The notes below the pieces were generated by a model, which was not told where the DNA came from, did no database searches, and saw nothing but the letters and a program-made list of their open reading frames with translations. A stretch of DNA of 64,000 bases from COE1 sp910588595 (GTDB taxonomy: Bacteria; Bacillota; Clostridia; Lachnospirales; Lachnospiraceae), in the NCBI GenBank assembly GCA_948957135.1, contig CARDBT010000013.1:1-64000 (forward strand). Direction: 5' to 3'. The position numbers and the translations under genes were made by a program. Positions within the stretch are counted from its first letter, which is position 1, and every line of letters starts with the position of its first letter. Positions 8,234 through 17,946 of the stretch are shown piece after piece.

Positions 8234-11200
8234 TTACATAAAGTCCCTTTCCTTGAGAACTATCATGTCCTCGTTGTCATACCTTCTCGCGAACAGTACA
8301 TCAACAAAGTTCTTGATTTTTGATTTTTTGGATTTCCAGATTGCCTCATCTATAATGTCGCGCACTTCGTCCTTTGTCACCACGTGATTACCGCTCTGCA
8401 TGTTCGCGATCCTGGTGTAAAGGGCAAGCGTACCTAACTCATCGATGGAATATTCCAAAGCCAAGGCATAGTTTTTGGCGTAAGCAACGAGCGCATTGTT
8501 GTCCATCTCCATCAGATCGATCCTGATGTTGAAGTAATCTACGATCATCGCCTGTTTCTCCAAAAGCTTTGTGATCTCTTTTTTTGTATCCTCCATGATG
8601 ACTACGATCCCGAGCGTATCCTGATTGAGGTTTGTCGCCAGTTCATACAGCTTCTCCTCACTCATCCCATTTGCCTTCTCTATTATAATACCACCATTGT
8701 TCAATTTCTCAAAGACATCTTTGATATTTCTTTGATTGATTTTTTCGCCGGTGATCTTCGCAAGTTTTCCCGAAAATCCCTCATCCGATGCCTGATATTC
8801 CTTTATGAGATTTTTTGCCATCCGCACAGTGTCGATCCCGGCATCGCCCGTGATGATGACATTTCCAGTATACGCCGCAATTGTCATATTTTCAAGCGCA
8901 TGGATGATCTGCTTCTTGATTTTTCTGGTCACTGCAAAGTTTTCAAAAAGGGTCTGCTCCTCCGGTGTGAAATCGCGTATCTCCTCTCGCTTCGCACCGC
9001 TTGCCTCCTTCTTTGTCGTGGCGACGATCTTCTCTGAGAGCGAGCTTAGATCCGCGGTGTTCATCTTGATCTCCTGCGTCTTTAACGCGTCCTCCTTTGC
9101 CATCTCCGCAATACTCTCCGCATCCTCAGGGTCAAGCGCACTCGCATTGTACTCATAGCTCTGGCGGTGGTCTGTATGCCGCGGCTCCTGCGGAGTGTCA
9201 CGGTATGCATCCTCGAGATCATCATCGGACTCCTCTGTATAAGAATCTTCTATGTAAGATTCATCCGTATACTCACCGGCATATCCGTCATGATATTCAT
9301 CGTCGTCTGGATATGATGCATCAATACCCTCAGCAAATATCTCCTGGGTGTACTCCTCATGATATTCATCGTCGTCTGGATATGATGTATCAATGCCCTC
9401 AGCAAATATCTCCTGGGTGTACTCCTCTGATTTTTCCTCATATGTTTTCGGCTTTCTTTCATATATTTCCTGGGTATACTCTTCTGGTTCCTCCTCATGT
9501 GTCTCCCCAGAATACTCTTCTGGTTCTTCCTCATATGTCTCTCCAGGATACTCTTCTGGTTCCTNNNNNNNNNNNNNNNNNNNNNNNNNNNNNNNNNNNN
9601 NNNNNNNNNNNNNNNNNNNNNNNNNNNNNNNNNNNNNNNNNNNNNNNNNNNNNNNNNNNNNNNNCCTCATATGTCTCCCCAGAATGCTCTTCTGGTTCTC
9701 CCTCATATGTCTCTCCAGGATACTCTTCCGGTTCCTCCTCATATGTCTCCCCAGAATGCTCTTCTGGTTCTCCCTCATATGTCTCTCCAGGGTACTCTTC
9801 TGGTCCTTCTTCATACATCTCCCCAGGGTACGCCTCTGATCCATCCTCATGCGTCTCCCCGGTATACGCCTCTGATACTTCCTCAAGGTACTCTTCCGGT
9901 TCTTCCTCATACATCTCCTCAGGGTACTCTTTTGGCACTTCAACAAAATCTTCTGTATCTGAAACATTTTCTGTATCATGTCCAGCCATATTTTCTATAG
10001 AGATCTTCTGTGTATATACTTCTGCTTTGTCGTGTTCCTCCACTTCCTGATCTGCGTCAATTGGCGTCTTTGCCGCATATTGTTCCGCCTCTGACTCTTC
10101 CTGATCCATCTTTGCAGATTCATCACCGGACTCGTGACCGCTAATGTTTTCTTCTGCTATATCCTGTGCAGATCCGCCGGTCACATCACCTTCATTGATT
10201 TCTGCATATAGCTCTTGCATCGATGATCCGGGCTCCTGCGGCTCAACCTGTTCAGGTTCTGCAGGGTATTGCTCCATCCCCGCCAGTTCAGTCTTTCTTG
10301 ATGGCGCTATCTGGACATTTCCTGCGGATCCTCGCGCCTGAATAGTCTGCCGTATCTTTTTCACCGGAATCTGATCCGTTACATACGCAACATCAAAGTC
10401 GTCATCTGATGTTGGCGGCTGTGGAATATCGCCAGTGACATCGGCATCCAGAAATCCATCAGTACCTTTTTTGCCCGTACTTGTCTGGTTCTTTCTCTGT
10501 GCTTCCTCCTCCTCACGCTCAAGTTCCCCCAGGATACCACTCTTAATTGAGTGATCAAAATCCGCAAATATTTTTCCTGTCTGTGTCAGCACGCGCTTCT
10601 TGAACTCCTCCTGATGCTTCTTGGCGTTGTCCTGCTTCATGCGCTCCCACTCGACCAGCACTTTATCAAGCTTCATCGGCTCTGCTGTCTGCGGCGTATC
10701 TTCCATATCATTCGCCCCTGTGATACTGTGCTCATGATATACGTTCTCATCATTGTATTCCATACGGTTATGCTCGTCATCCACTGACTTCTCTGTCGTG
10801 TCACGCAGTTCTTCAATGTCGGAATCTGATTTGATCGAACGAGCATCTTCCCCGGGAACCAAAACCTTTTTGATCGCGCCCGTGTGCGGTTCTGGAGCCT
10901 TTTCCGTCACACCAGTCACCATCTGTGCAATGTTCACCTTGCCTGTCTGTGTCTGGGAACCCGCCAAATTGTCCGATGCAAATGCATTGCTCACAGATCT
11001 GCTCCGCCCTGCATCCGACTTGCCGACACCTGTAAAAATACGGGTATCTTCAATAACGCTTCTGATCTCCTGACCCGAATTATATTTCTCCCTGTCCTCC
11101 GCGAACACGTCGTCATTGTCATCAGGGAACAGCTCTTTCATACTCTCCGCGACCACTTTCTGAAGATTGATCGTGTTATACTGACTCATATCACCGGAAT

Positions 11201-12861
11201 TTGCAGCAGAGGAAACATTATTCTCCACCAAATGAAGTCCATTTCGATCCTGCCTGGACGCGTCCGCCTGCTCCATATGATCATACCCCTGCCCCTGAAG
11301 GTCATCATAACCTCCCTGCATATAATCACTGCCTGTGTATGCGCCGGGATCGATCAGGTTTCCGTCCTCATCATAGGTCTGTTCCACATAAAATTCCTCT
11401 GTGTAACCACTGTCCTGATAGGAACCATCAACATAGCTTAAATTGCCATACCCGTCGTCGACCAAGTGGTTCTGCGCATAACTGTCATCTCCATACTGAT
11501 CACGGGGATAATCCTGCTGACTGTAACTATCGCCATACTGTCCATCCGCATAATTTTCCTGCCTGTAATCATTTTCATATGACGCATCCGCATAGCCTTC
11601 CTGATCATTTCCGTCTCCATAAGCTCCCTCTGAATAACCATTTTCGTAATATTCATTGGCGGCGTCGTAACCCTGCCCGCTATAATCTACAGCATCGTAA
11701 CCTTGTGTATCATAATTTCCTTCATTATAATTTTGTTCATTATAACTTTGTCCATTATAGTTTTCAGCGCCATAGCTTTGTCCATTATAACTTTCAGCAC
11801 CATAATCCTGCCCATTATAGTTTTGTGCGCCATAATCTTGTCCATCATAGCTTTCCGCGCCATAATTTTGTCCATCATAGCTTTCCGCGTCGTAGTTTTG
11901 TCCGTTATAACTTTCAGCATCATAGTTTTGTCCACCATAACCCTGATCGTCATAACCCTGTTCGGAATAGCCCTCAGCCTGATAATTCTGTTCCGGATAA
12001 CCTTCGGTATTATAATCCTGCCCAGCATAATCTNNNNNNNNNNNNNNNNNNNNNNNNNNNNNNNNNNNNNNNNNNNNNNNNNNNNNNNNNNNNNNNNNNN
12101 NNNNNNNNNNNNNNNNNNNNNNNNNNNNNNNNNTCTCCTGCATAACCATCCGTATCATACCCAGCACTGGTATAATTCTGCCCAGCATAATCTTCTCCTG
12201 CATAACCATCCGTATCATACCCAGCACTGGTATAATTCTGCCCAGCATTTCCGAGCATGATCCCATACTTTTGCTGCTGCATTTCTGAGAGTGGCACATG
12301 CTTTGCTTTCAGCTCCATCGCTTTCATCACATACGGTCCGTCACCAAACCAGAGTATGATGTCATCGCACTCCTCCACGCACTTGGTTGACAGCCCAACC
12401 CTGTGATACAGATAGGCAAGTTCATACGCCCATTCTTCCTGATAGTCTTTTTTCTTCAATTCTTCAAGGATCTCGATCCGCTCCTCAAGGCTTGCCTCCT
12501 GTGCCTCCAAAATGCGGTATCGGAGCGTATACACTCCATTGTCTTTCGGCGCCAGTTTCGCAAATCGTTTGTAATACTCGATCGCTGCCACTACATCATC
12601 TAATTCAATTGATAACTCACATAGGGAATACACAACCGAACGGTTTGTAGGATAACGCTCGTAAGCCAGCATAAGCATTTCCCTGCTGTCTTCGTTTCGT
12701 CTGCTGATTCTATATAATGCTGCGATCTTCAAGAGCATCGATGCACTCTTGACTCTTCGCCAGTCAATGGTGTCCGCGATCTTGACAGCATCTGCATATC
12801 TCTCTTTGTCTATTAATTTCGAAATTTCCTCTGATCGAACCTTATACTCGTATTTATCCAA
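8234..12861 (-). CDS. Giant protein: TPR-like N-terminus, tandem repeats, AAA+-like C-terminus (two assembly gaps)
   Basis: Read as one gene interrupted by two 100-N gaps. The frame shifts occur exactly at the gaps, so no real frameshift is implied. The N-terminal about 200 residues are helical and TPR-like (ALYRISRRNEDSREMLMLAYERYP). A Tyr/Gly/Asp/Gln-rich repeat region follows (units such as YDGQNYGAES), then an acidic linker of about 500 residues. A second array has the 12-residue unit EPEEYPGETYEE. The C-terminal about 250 residues look like an AAA+ module (NVIITGDAGIDTVRMAKNLI), with a Walker A lacking the GKT lysine and a weak Walker B (GGIIIEKANG), so ATP hydrolysis is doubtful. No signal peptide is seen, so a cytoplasmic scaffold seems likely. 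It is followed 18 bp later by glgB. Total length is unknown because of the gaps. Confidence 0.7.
9482..9947 (-). repeat. 36-bp coding tandem repeat (EPEEYPGETYEE)
   Basis: Tandem copies of a 36-bp unit, partly grouped into a 72-bp higher-order unit alternating EPEEYPGETYEG and EPEEHSGETYEE. It encodes a strongly acidic, Pro/Tyr-containing region that is surely disordered. The 100-N gap at 9565-9664 falls inside the array. The copy number in the genome is therefore uncertain and may vary between strains. Confidence 0.9.
9565..9664. other. Assembly gap (100 N)
   Basis: Exactly 100 N, the usual placeholder for a gap of unknown size, inside the EPEE repeat array. The reading frame of the gene differs on its two sides, so the true gap length is not a multiple that keeps 100 in frame. 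Confidence 0.97.
11690..12250 (-). repeat. Tyr/Gly/Gln-rich coding repeats (30-bp and 60-bp units)
   Basis: Degenerate 10-residue units (YDGQNYGAES type, 30 bp) run from about 11690 to 12030. Beyond the gap are near-identical 60-bp units encoding a 20-residue repeat that begins GEDYAGQNYTSAGYD, seen at 12134-12193 and 12194-12250. The composition resembles low-complexity phase-separating or adhesive Tyr-rich repeats. The near-identity of the 60-bp units explains why assembly failed here. Confidence 0.88.
12034..12133. other. Assembly gap (100 N)
   Basis: Exactly 100 N inside the 60-bp repeat array of the giant gene. The frame differs on the two sides, so the number of missing repeat units is unknown. 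Confidence 0.97.
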
Positions 12862-13014
12862 GTCTTATCACCTCTGACGCTGATGACACGTAACCATTTA
12901 TCTAAAGTAAAGAATTGCCTCAATGCAGTCCTTTTGAGCCAAAAGCGTGTAATTTTATCGGGGCAGAAACCGTATAAATCTGACGAATAAGACAGTCTCC
13001 CCACTCTAAAAGTC

Positions 13015-13043
13015 AGTTTAGCATACCACCCTGTCGGTGTCAA
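13015..13043 (-). promoter_or_regulatory. Promoter of the giant gene-glgB operon
   Basis: On the minus strand, TTGACA (13038-13043) and TAAACT (13015-13020) are 17 bp apart. The start codon at 12861 lies about 150 nt downstream, leaving a leader in which no known riboswitch core was recognised. Confidence 0.7.
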
Positions 13044-13117
13044 CGCAAATACACTGTTAAATGTGAACAAATTTCATTGTTCCCGCATTGCATTCCGTGC
13101 CTCGCCGGGCATCAAAA

Positions 13118-13146
13118 CAGGCAGGAACTATTGCTATCCCTGCCTG
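13118..13146 (-). terminator. Terminator after the 13270-13758 gene
   Basis: An 8-bp perfect stem CAGGCAGG/CCTGCCTG with a 13-nt loop. On the minus strand it is followed by TTTT, a Rho-independent terminator. The rest of the gene-free stretch 12862-13269 holds the giant-gene promoter and leader (12862-13043) and the repeat elements at 13177-13268. Confidence 0.75.
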
Positions 13147-13176
13147 TCATCTTTCGATATACTATATTGATTCGTG

Positions 13177-13268
13177 ATCAGGTTGGTGACGTCTGTGACC
13201 ACACACTAACTCCCATCTGCCTGCCTCAGCAGGCGTACAAATCAGGATGGTGAAATCTATGATTTCAC
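13177..13268. repeat. Two copies of a dispersed intergenic hairpin repeat
   Basis: 13241-13268 reads ATCAGGATGGTGAAATC followed by an inverted GATTTCAC. 13177-13204 is a diverged copy (ATCAGGTTGGTGACGTC, then GTGACCACAC). Between them is a GC hairpin, GCCTGC-CTCA-GCAGGC (13219-13234). A near-identical copy lies at 43092-43119, right after the stop of spmB. All sit in non-coding DNA beside gene ends. Confidence 0.65.
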
Positions 13269-13269
13269 A

Positions 13270-13758
13270 CTATAGATCATACTTTTCCCAGTCGCTTTTG
13301 TCTGCAATGATCGGAAGCCAGCAATCTATCTCAAACGGAACAGTTGTATATGGATCCGCATACCCATCTTCCACCGCAGTTCCGCGGCATGTGATGTGTG
13401 CCCTGTCGTTGCTGATCTCTGACACTGCCAACTTGTAATCCACGATCGGTTCATGCTCAAATAAGTAGAATAAATCTTCCCGCTCGTCCGCTTCCCTGAT
13501 ACTGCCCACCTCAAAGGTCATGCCCGCAAGATCCTCGATCGTCCGCGCTGATGTCCCTATAGTGCCCAGATTTAATCCCGGCGTTACCCTTTCCTGTCCA
13601 AAATCATTTTTTGTAAATGAACAGTCCACACTGTACGCCAGCCCATCCTCATCATCGTCAAATATATAAAATGCACTCTGTCTGTTGCTGGTGTCCAGCT
13701 CAAAAAAAGTACCGTTTAAGTTCAGTCCCCCGCCTCTGTCAGCCCCGTCGCGATTCAT
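13270..13758 (-). CDS. Hypothetical protein
   Basis: A 162-residue soluble protein that I do not recognise. It begins with a Gly/Asn-rich segment (RGGGLNLNGTFFELDT) and alternates short hydrophobic and acidic stretches typical of a beta-rich fold. It has one or two cysteines and no signal peptide or TM. ATG 13758 is preferred over the in-frame GTG two codons upstream, because GGGG is 9 nt from the ATG and only 3 nt from the GTG. It appears monocistronic, with a terminator at 13118-13146. The function is unknown. Confidence 0.6.
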   Translation of the reverse strand: MNRDGADRGGGLNLNGTFFELDTSNRQSAFYIFDDDEDGLAYSVDCSFTKNDFGQERVTPGLNLGTIGTSARTIEDLAGMTFEVGSIREADEREDLFYLFEHEPIVDYKLAVSEISNDRAHITCRGTAVEDGYADPYTTVPFEIDCWLPIIADKSDWEKYDL

Positions 13759-13851
13759 TTGCACTGACCCCTTTCAGATATATACATAGTTAGCAGTTAC
13801 AGTCGTTCCGATATATTGATTACAGTGTATCACAACGGTATATCTACGTCA

Positions 13852-13879
13852 ATCTCCTGCGTGCCAAAAGGCAGGAGAT
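13852..13879 (-). terminator. Hairpin downstream of valS
   Basis: A 9-bp perfect stem ATCTCCTGC/GCAGGAGAT with a 10-nt loop, 45 nt after the valS stop. The T-run is weak (TTGACG), so termination is likely but not certain. Confidence 0.5.
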
Positions 13880-13923
13880 CGCCGTGTGTGCCGGTTTTTC
13901 CTGCGTACACAAAGGGCACACGA

Positions 13924-16296
13924 TCAGTTCCTGAACACGATCCGCTCGGCGCGTGTGCACGCCCGGATATCCTTCTCGGACTTCCTATAATAATCGCGGA
14001 ACTTTCTCGGACAGGTGATGACAAGCTCCGGAATCGTGTCCTTCATGGACAGATGCTGTTCCGTCTTTCTGCGGCGCACATCTGCGATCACATTTTTCAG
14101 ATGCTCGCCAAACTCGATATCGATCTGCTCTGTCTCCCCCGTCTCCCACAGAGTTTGGTGCAGGGAGATCTCGTCCTCATACTGCCGGTAAAATTCCTGA
14201 TAGATGTACTCTGTCACATACGGCGTGTAGATCGCGTACAGTTTCAGGATCCCGAGCAGACTGTAGTAGACTGCGATCTGCCCTGAATACCGCTGTTGCC
14301 GGCCGTGTTTGTCCGGCTGGTACAGCCGCTCCTTCGCGATCTCGATATAATAGTCGCAGAAATCTTTCCAGAACAGGTTGTCGATCTCGTGCCGCGCCTG
14401 TCCGATCTCGTAGTCCTCCAGCAGCGATGCCGCCCTGACAGTCGTCTCATTGACGCGCTGCAGGATCCATCTGTCAACCGGCAGCAACGCCGCTTTATCA
14501 TAGTTCTCCGGCTTTGAGAAATCGCCCAGCTGCAGGATCGCAAACTTCGCGGCATTGTACAATTTCCGGATAAATCTCCTGGAGATCTTGAGCTCCTCCT
14601 CGTCGAAAAACGTGTCCGTCCCGAGCTTGCTGTTCGCCGCCCAATAGCGGATCGCGTCGGCAGAATGCCGCTCGATCAACGCCATCGGCGAACCGGCGCC
14701 GTTATTTTTGGATTTGCTGATCTTCTCGCCCGGTTTTGCCAGCACATAGCCGCTGATCATGATGTCCTTCCACGGGATCTTCCCCGTGTGGTACAGGCTT
14801 TTTACGATCGAGTAAAACGCCCATGTCCTGATGATCTCATGCGCCTGGCTCCGCATTCCCATCGGCAGCAACGGATCGGAAATGTCATCTTTTTCCTTGT
14901 ACCGCGCATTGATCAGTGTCGTCACGGAGGAAGTCGCCCATGTGTCGAGGACTGCCTGCTCAGGAAGGAATGCAGTACACCCGCAGTCGCAGGCGGTCGT
15001 CGGGTTGTGCTCTATCGGATTGACGGGCAGCTGCTCCTCCTTTGCAAAGAGCGGTTTCCCGCAGTCCCTGCAGTACCAGACCGGAAACGGAACCCCAAAA
15101 TACCGCTGCCTTGAGATGCACCAGTCCCACTTGAGGTTTTCCACCCAGATCTTGTAGCGGCTCTTCATGTGTGCAGGGTGCCAGTTGATCTCGTCCGCCG
15201 CGGCGAGGTACTTGTCTTTGTCCGTCAGCACATCGATGTACCACTGCCTGGACGGGAGCAGTTCAACGGCAGTGCCGCAGCGCTCGTGAACCGCGACCAT
15301 ATGACGGATCGTCTCCTGTTTTGCCAGATACCCGCCCTCGCGCAGCAGCCTGATCATATGCGCTCTCGCCGCCTCGACAGTCATGCCGCCGATCAGCGCC
15401 ACACCGCGGTCGATCGTTCCGTCATGCAGGATGACCCTCCTGTACGGAAGGTTGTGTTTCTGACACCACTCAATATCCGTCGAGTCGCCAAACGTCGCGC
15501 ACATGACCGCCCCGGTCCCCTTGTCCACGGAAACCGTGTCGTCGGACAGGATCGGGATCTCGAGATCGTACAGCGGCACGCGCGCTGTCTTTCCGATATA
15601 TCCCTGCATCCTGCTGTCGTCCGGGTGCACAAAGACACAGACACAGCCCGCGAGCAGCTCTGGTCTGGTGGTCGCGATCACAAGGTCGCCCAGCGGCGTA
15701 GCAAAATTCAGATAGTTGAATGTCGTCTCGCACTCCCTTGTCTCTAACTCCGCCTGCGCGATGGACGTCCGGCACTCCGTGCACCACAGCACCGGAGACT
15801 CCTTCATGTACGCTTTCCCCGCCTTTGCCAGTTCAATGAAGGAGCGCTGGGAGATCTTCTGAGACAGGTCGGATATGGTCTGATATTGCAGACTCCAGTC
15901 CACGCTGAACCCCAGCCGTTTCCAGAGATCTTGAAATTCCGCCTCGTACTTCGCGATGGTTTTGAGGCATTTTGCCCGAAATTCGCTTCTCGGCAGCATG
16001 TTTGCGCGGATTCCCTCGTCCTTCTCGACCAGCCGCTCTGTCGGCAGCCCGTTGTCGTCAAAGCCAAAGGGATAGAACACATCGAAGCCCTGCATGCGCT
16101 TAAAGCGCGCGATCATCTCCGCCTGCGTGTAGGAAAACACGTGCCCGATGTGCAGTTTCCCGCTCACTGTCGGCGGCGGTGTGTCGATGGAAAAGATCTT
16201 CCGCTCTTTGCCGTTGTTGTACTTGTAAATCTCCTGCTCTGTCCAGAACTGTTCCAGATCGCTCTCTGTTTTCTGAAAATCATACTTTTGATCCAT
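13924..16296 (-). CDS. valS: Valine--tRNA ligase, short form
   Basis: A 790-residue class I synthetase that charges tRNA-Val. It has the HIGH-type motif KLHIGHVFSYTQAEM near residue 50 and an editing domain (VIATTRPELLAGCVCVFVHPDD). Zinc-type cysteine pairs (CRDCGKPL, CDCGC) follow, then the KMSKS-type motif GEKISKSKNNG, then the anticodon-binding domain. Identity as ValS rather than IleS or LeuS is supported independently by the upstream T-box with a GUA specifier. At 790 residues it is shorter than the usual 880-950, and a C-terminal coiled-coil arm is not evident. It may be a second, divergent ValS. AGGAGG precedes the ATG. Confidence 0.88.
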   Translation of the reverse strand: MDQKYDFQKTESDLEQFWTEQEIYKYNNGKERKIFSIDTPPPTVSGKLHIGHVFSYTQAEMIARFKRMQGFDVFYPFGFDDNGLPTERLVEKDEGIRANMLPRSEFRAKCLKTIAKYEAEFQDLWKRLGFSVDWSLQYQTISDLSQKISQRSFIELAKAGKAYMKESPVLWCTECRTSIAQAELETRECETTFNYLNFATPLGDLVIATTRPELLAGCVCVFVHPDDSRMQGYIGKTARVPLYDLEIPILSDDTVSVDKGTGAVMCATFGDSTDIEWCQKHNLPYRRVILHDGTIDRGVALIGGMTVEAARAHMIRLLREGGYLAKQETIRHMVAVHERCGTAVELLPSRQWYIDVLTDKDKYLAAADEINWHPAHMKSRYKIWVENLKWDWCISRQRYFGVPFPVWYCRDCGKPLFAKEEQLPVNPIEHNPTTACDCGCTAFLPEQAVLDTWATSSVTTLINARYKEKDDISDPLLPMGMRSQAHEIIRTWAFYSIVKSLYHTGKIPWKDIMISGYVLAKPGEKISKSKNNGAGSPMALIERHSADAIRYWAANSKLGTDTFFDEEELKISRRFIRKLYNAAKFAILQLGDFSKPENYDKAALLPVDRWILQRVNETTVRAASLLEDYEIGQARHEIDNLFWKDFCDYYIEIAKERLYQPDKHGRQQRYSGQIAVYYSLLGILKLYAIYTPYVTEYIYQEFYRQYEDEISLHQTLWETGETEQIDIEFGEHLKNVIADVRRRKTEQHLSMKDTIPELVITCPRKFRDYYRKSEKDIRACTRAERIVFRN

Positions 16297-16381
16297 GTGG
16301 ATACCTCCTTGTCAAGACTGTGACGGGTCCATTTTTACCCGTCATAACGGTTTACATTGTTGCACGTTTGACAACACAGAC

Positions 16382-16765
16382 AAAAAAATCGCCCTAAGCA
16401 AAAGCTTAGGGCGAAACATGTCCGCGGTACCACCTAATTTCAGAATCATTCTGCACTCTGTACGATGCGGGAACAAAGCAAAACGCGTCAAGCCGATCCT
16501 GCCTGCTTTCGTTCCGATATCGCTTCCCTTGATAACGGTGGGAATCTCCGTTGGAGTCTACTTAGATCATGTGTGTCATATCTGTTCAATCCAAAGCTCA
16601 AAGGCTACTTCCATACCACCATCACGAAAGTTTTCACCAGCCACTTTCTCTCTGTTCATCCGGTAAGGAACGGCACGCAAATCTCCTTGTGTCTCAAGTA
16701 CTTGCATTCGGTCCCGAAGTATGTACTCCTCCTCGTCAATGCTTTTTGTCTGTAATTGTTATCTA
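16382..16765 (-). promoter_or_regulatory. T-box riboswitch of valS (specifier GUA)
   Basis: The minus-strand leader has the T-box sequence AGGTGGTACCGCGG (16422-16435). A terminator stem CGCCCTAAGC/GCTTAGGGCG (16390-16413) with a T-run at 16382-16388 follows it. In Stem I, GGCTGGTGAAA is followed by GGAA-GTA-GCC, placing a GUA specifier codon at 16606-16608. Uncharged tRNA-Val should stabilise the antiterminator and turn valS on. Confidence 0.93.
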
Positions 16766-16767
16766 GA

Positions 16768-16795
16768 ATTGTACCACAATATTTTTCTTTGTCAA
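16768..16795 (-). promoter_or_regulatory. valS promoter
   Basis: On the minus strand, TTGACA (16790-16795) and TACAAT (16768-16773) have a 16-bp spacer, directly upstream of the T-box leader. Confidence 0.8.
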
Positions 16796-16807
16796 CAGGA
16801 TTTTTGT

Positions 16808-16849
16808 TGTAGTTTCTGAATTGTAGTTTCTGAATTGTAGTTTCTGAAT
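16808..16849. repeat. Triple 14-bp direct repeat upstream of the valS promoter
   Basis: Three perfect tandem copies of TGTAGTTTCTGAAT (16808-16821, 16822-16835, 16836-16849) lie between the DUF4179 gene end and the valS -35 box. This could be slippage or a cluster of protein sites. No binding protein is known. Confidence 0.8.
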
Positions 16850-16875
16850 CAAAGTTTCCAAATCACAGGCAATCC

Positions 16876-17946
16876 CTACTCTGTCAGGTCGATCGTGACG
16901 GCGCAGTCCTCGAGCACCTCCTCTGAATCCGCTATCTGGCTCCCGTTCGCATCCCACGAAACGCGCACCGGTATGAGTGTCATTGTCGGGGAGGACGCGT
17001 CAAATCCCTTGATTTCCAGATCCTGTGAAAACGTGATCATGCCGTCCGCCCCCTGCTCCGGGTCGGAGCAGCCGTTGGAGCGAAGCCACTCCTCGTGCGT
17101 GAGCCTTCTGCCCGACGCGTCCTCCAGGATATAATCCCCCCACCGGAGGATCTCCATCATGCCTTCCTCCCGAACTTCCCAATCGAGATGCAGGTTGATG
17201 ACGGACGGCGAGACTGTTACCTGGTAGGAGACGATCTGACCGAAGTCCATACCCGTGACGTTTCCGCTGTTCTGAGCGGCGGTGCCAAACTGATCGGATT
17301 TCACGGTGAAAGCGTAATCCGACCTGCTGTCCGGCGAAGTGTACACCTGAACCTTCACATTTATGACATCCGTGTCAGTTTTCTGCAGTTCCGGGTCGAC
17401 GACCGTAACCTTGCATTCGTAGATGCCGCTGCCCGACTCGGTTTCCGCCACATACTCAAGCCGGCTGTCGACATCGTTAATGTAGACATGGTCGCCCAGT
17501 TCAAAGTACTCATTTGCCGGCTGTGCCCAGAACATCAGAGTCGCACCGTCATAGTAGGCGTCCGTCACCTGAAAGAGCGGCAGCTCCTGCGGGCTGCTGC
17601 CATCCGCTTCCGATCCCGCGGTGGTCTCCATGATGATCGCTTCCCCGGTCTCGTCGCCGTGGACGATGGACTGCTCCGCTCTCTCCGCATTGATCCCCAA
17701 TCCGTCCAGCCAGTCCTGAAATACCGGCAGACGCGCCGCTGCCACGGTGCTGCCCGCCAGAACAAGACACGCGACAACCGGCAGCAATGCTTTGTAAAAT
17801 TTCTTCCGCTTTGTCATCCGTCCTGTATTTTTGACAGGTTTCATGTGGGCGCTGACTTCCCTCGATACGATCTGCTGAAACCGCTCGGGCGTCCGGGGAA
17901 AACTTCTGCTCAATTCATCTGCAAAATCTTCATAGCTCATTCTCAT
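16876..17946 (-). CDS. DUF4179-type membrane protein, putative anti-sigma factor
   Basis: A 356-residue protein with a cytoplasmic N-terminus of about 45 residues (MRMSYEDFADELSRSFP) and one TM segment (ALLPVVACLVLAGSTVAAA). A large beta-rich extracytoplasmic domain with Ser/Thr/Asp-rich linkers follows. This architecture, together with a start that overlaps the ECF sigma gene by 17 bp, matches the DUF4179 proteins that pair with sigma-70-like factors. Regulating the sigma factor from the membrane is the probable role. ATG 17946 is chosen because AGGAGG lies 6 nt upstream. Confidence 0.82.
   Translation of the reverse strand: MRMSYEDFADELSRSFPRTPERFQQIVSREVSAHMKPVKNTGRMTKRKKFYKALLPVVACLVLAGSTVAAARLPVFQDWLDGLGINAERAEQSIVHGDETGEAIIMETTAGSEADGSSPQELPLFQVTDAYYDGATLMFWAQPANEYFELGDHVYINDVDSRLEYVAETESGSGIYECKVTVVDPELQKTDTDVINVKVQVYTSPDSRSDYAFTVKSDQFGTAAQNSGNVTGMDFGQIVSYQVTVSPSVINLHLDWEVREEGMMEILRWGDYILEDASGRRLTHEEWLRSNGCSDPEQGADGMITFSQDLEIKGFDASSPTMTLIPVRVSWDANGSQIADSEEVLEDCAVTIDLTE

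Noticed and set aside
9097..10050. Plus-strand ORFs opposite the EPEE repeats
   Set aside because: These are also antisense shadows of in-frame repeats on the minus strand. They cross an N gap and lack start signals.
11201..12145. Long plus-strand ORF rich in His/Asn/Pro
   Set aside because: It is the complement of the Tyr/Gly/Asp repeat coding region of the giant minus-strand gene. Repeats keep the opposite frame open. It has no ribosome site and no plausible protein composition.
8234..12861. Frameshifts or three separate genes in the giant locus
   Set aside because: The frame changes fall exactly on the two 100-N placeholders, so the simplest reading is one gene with gaps of unknown length.
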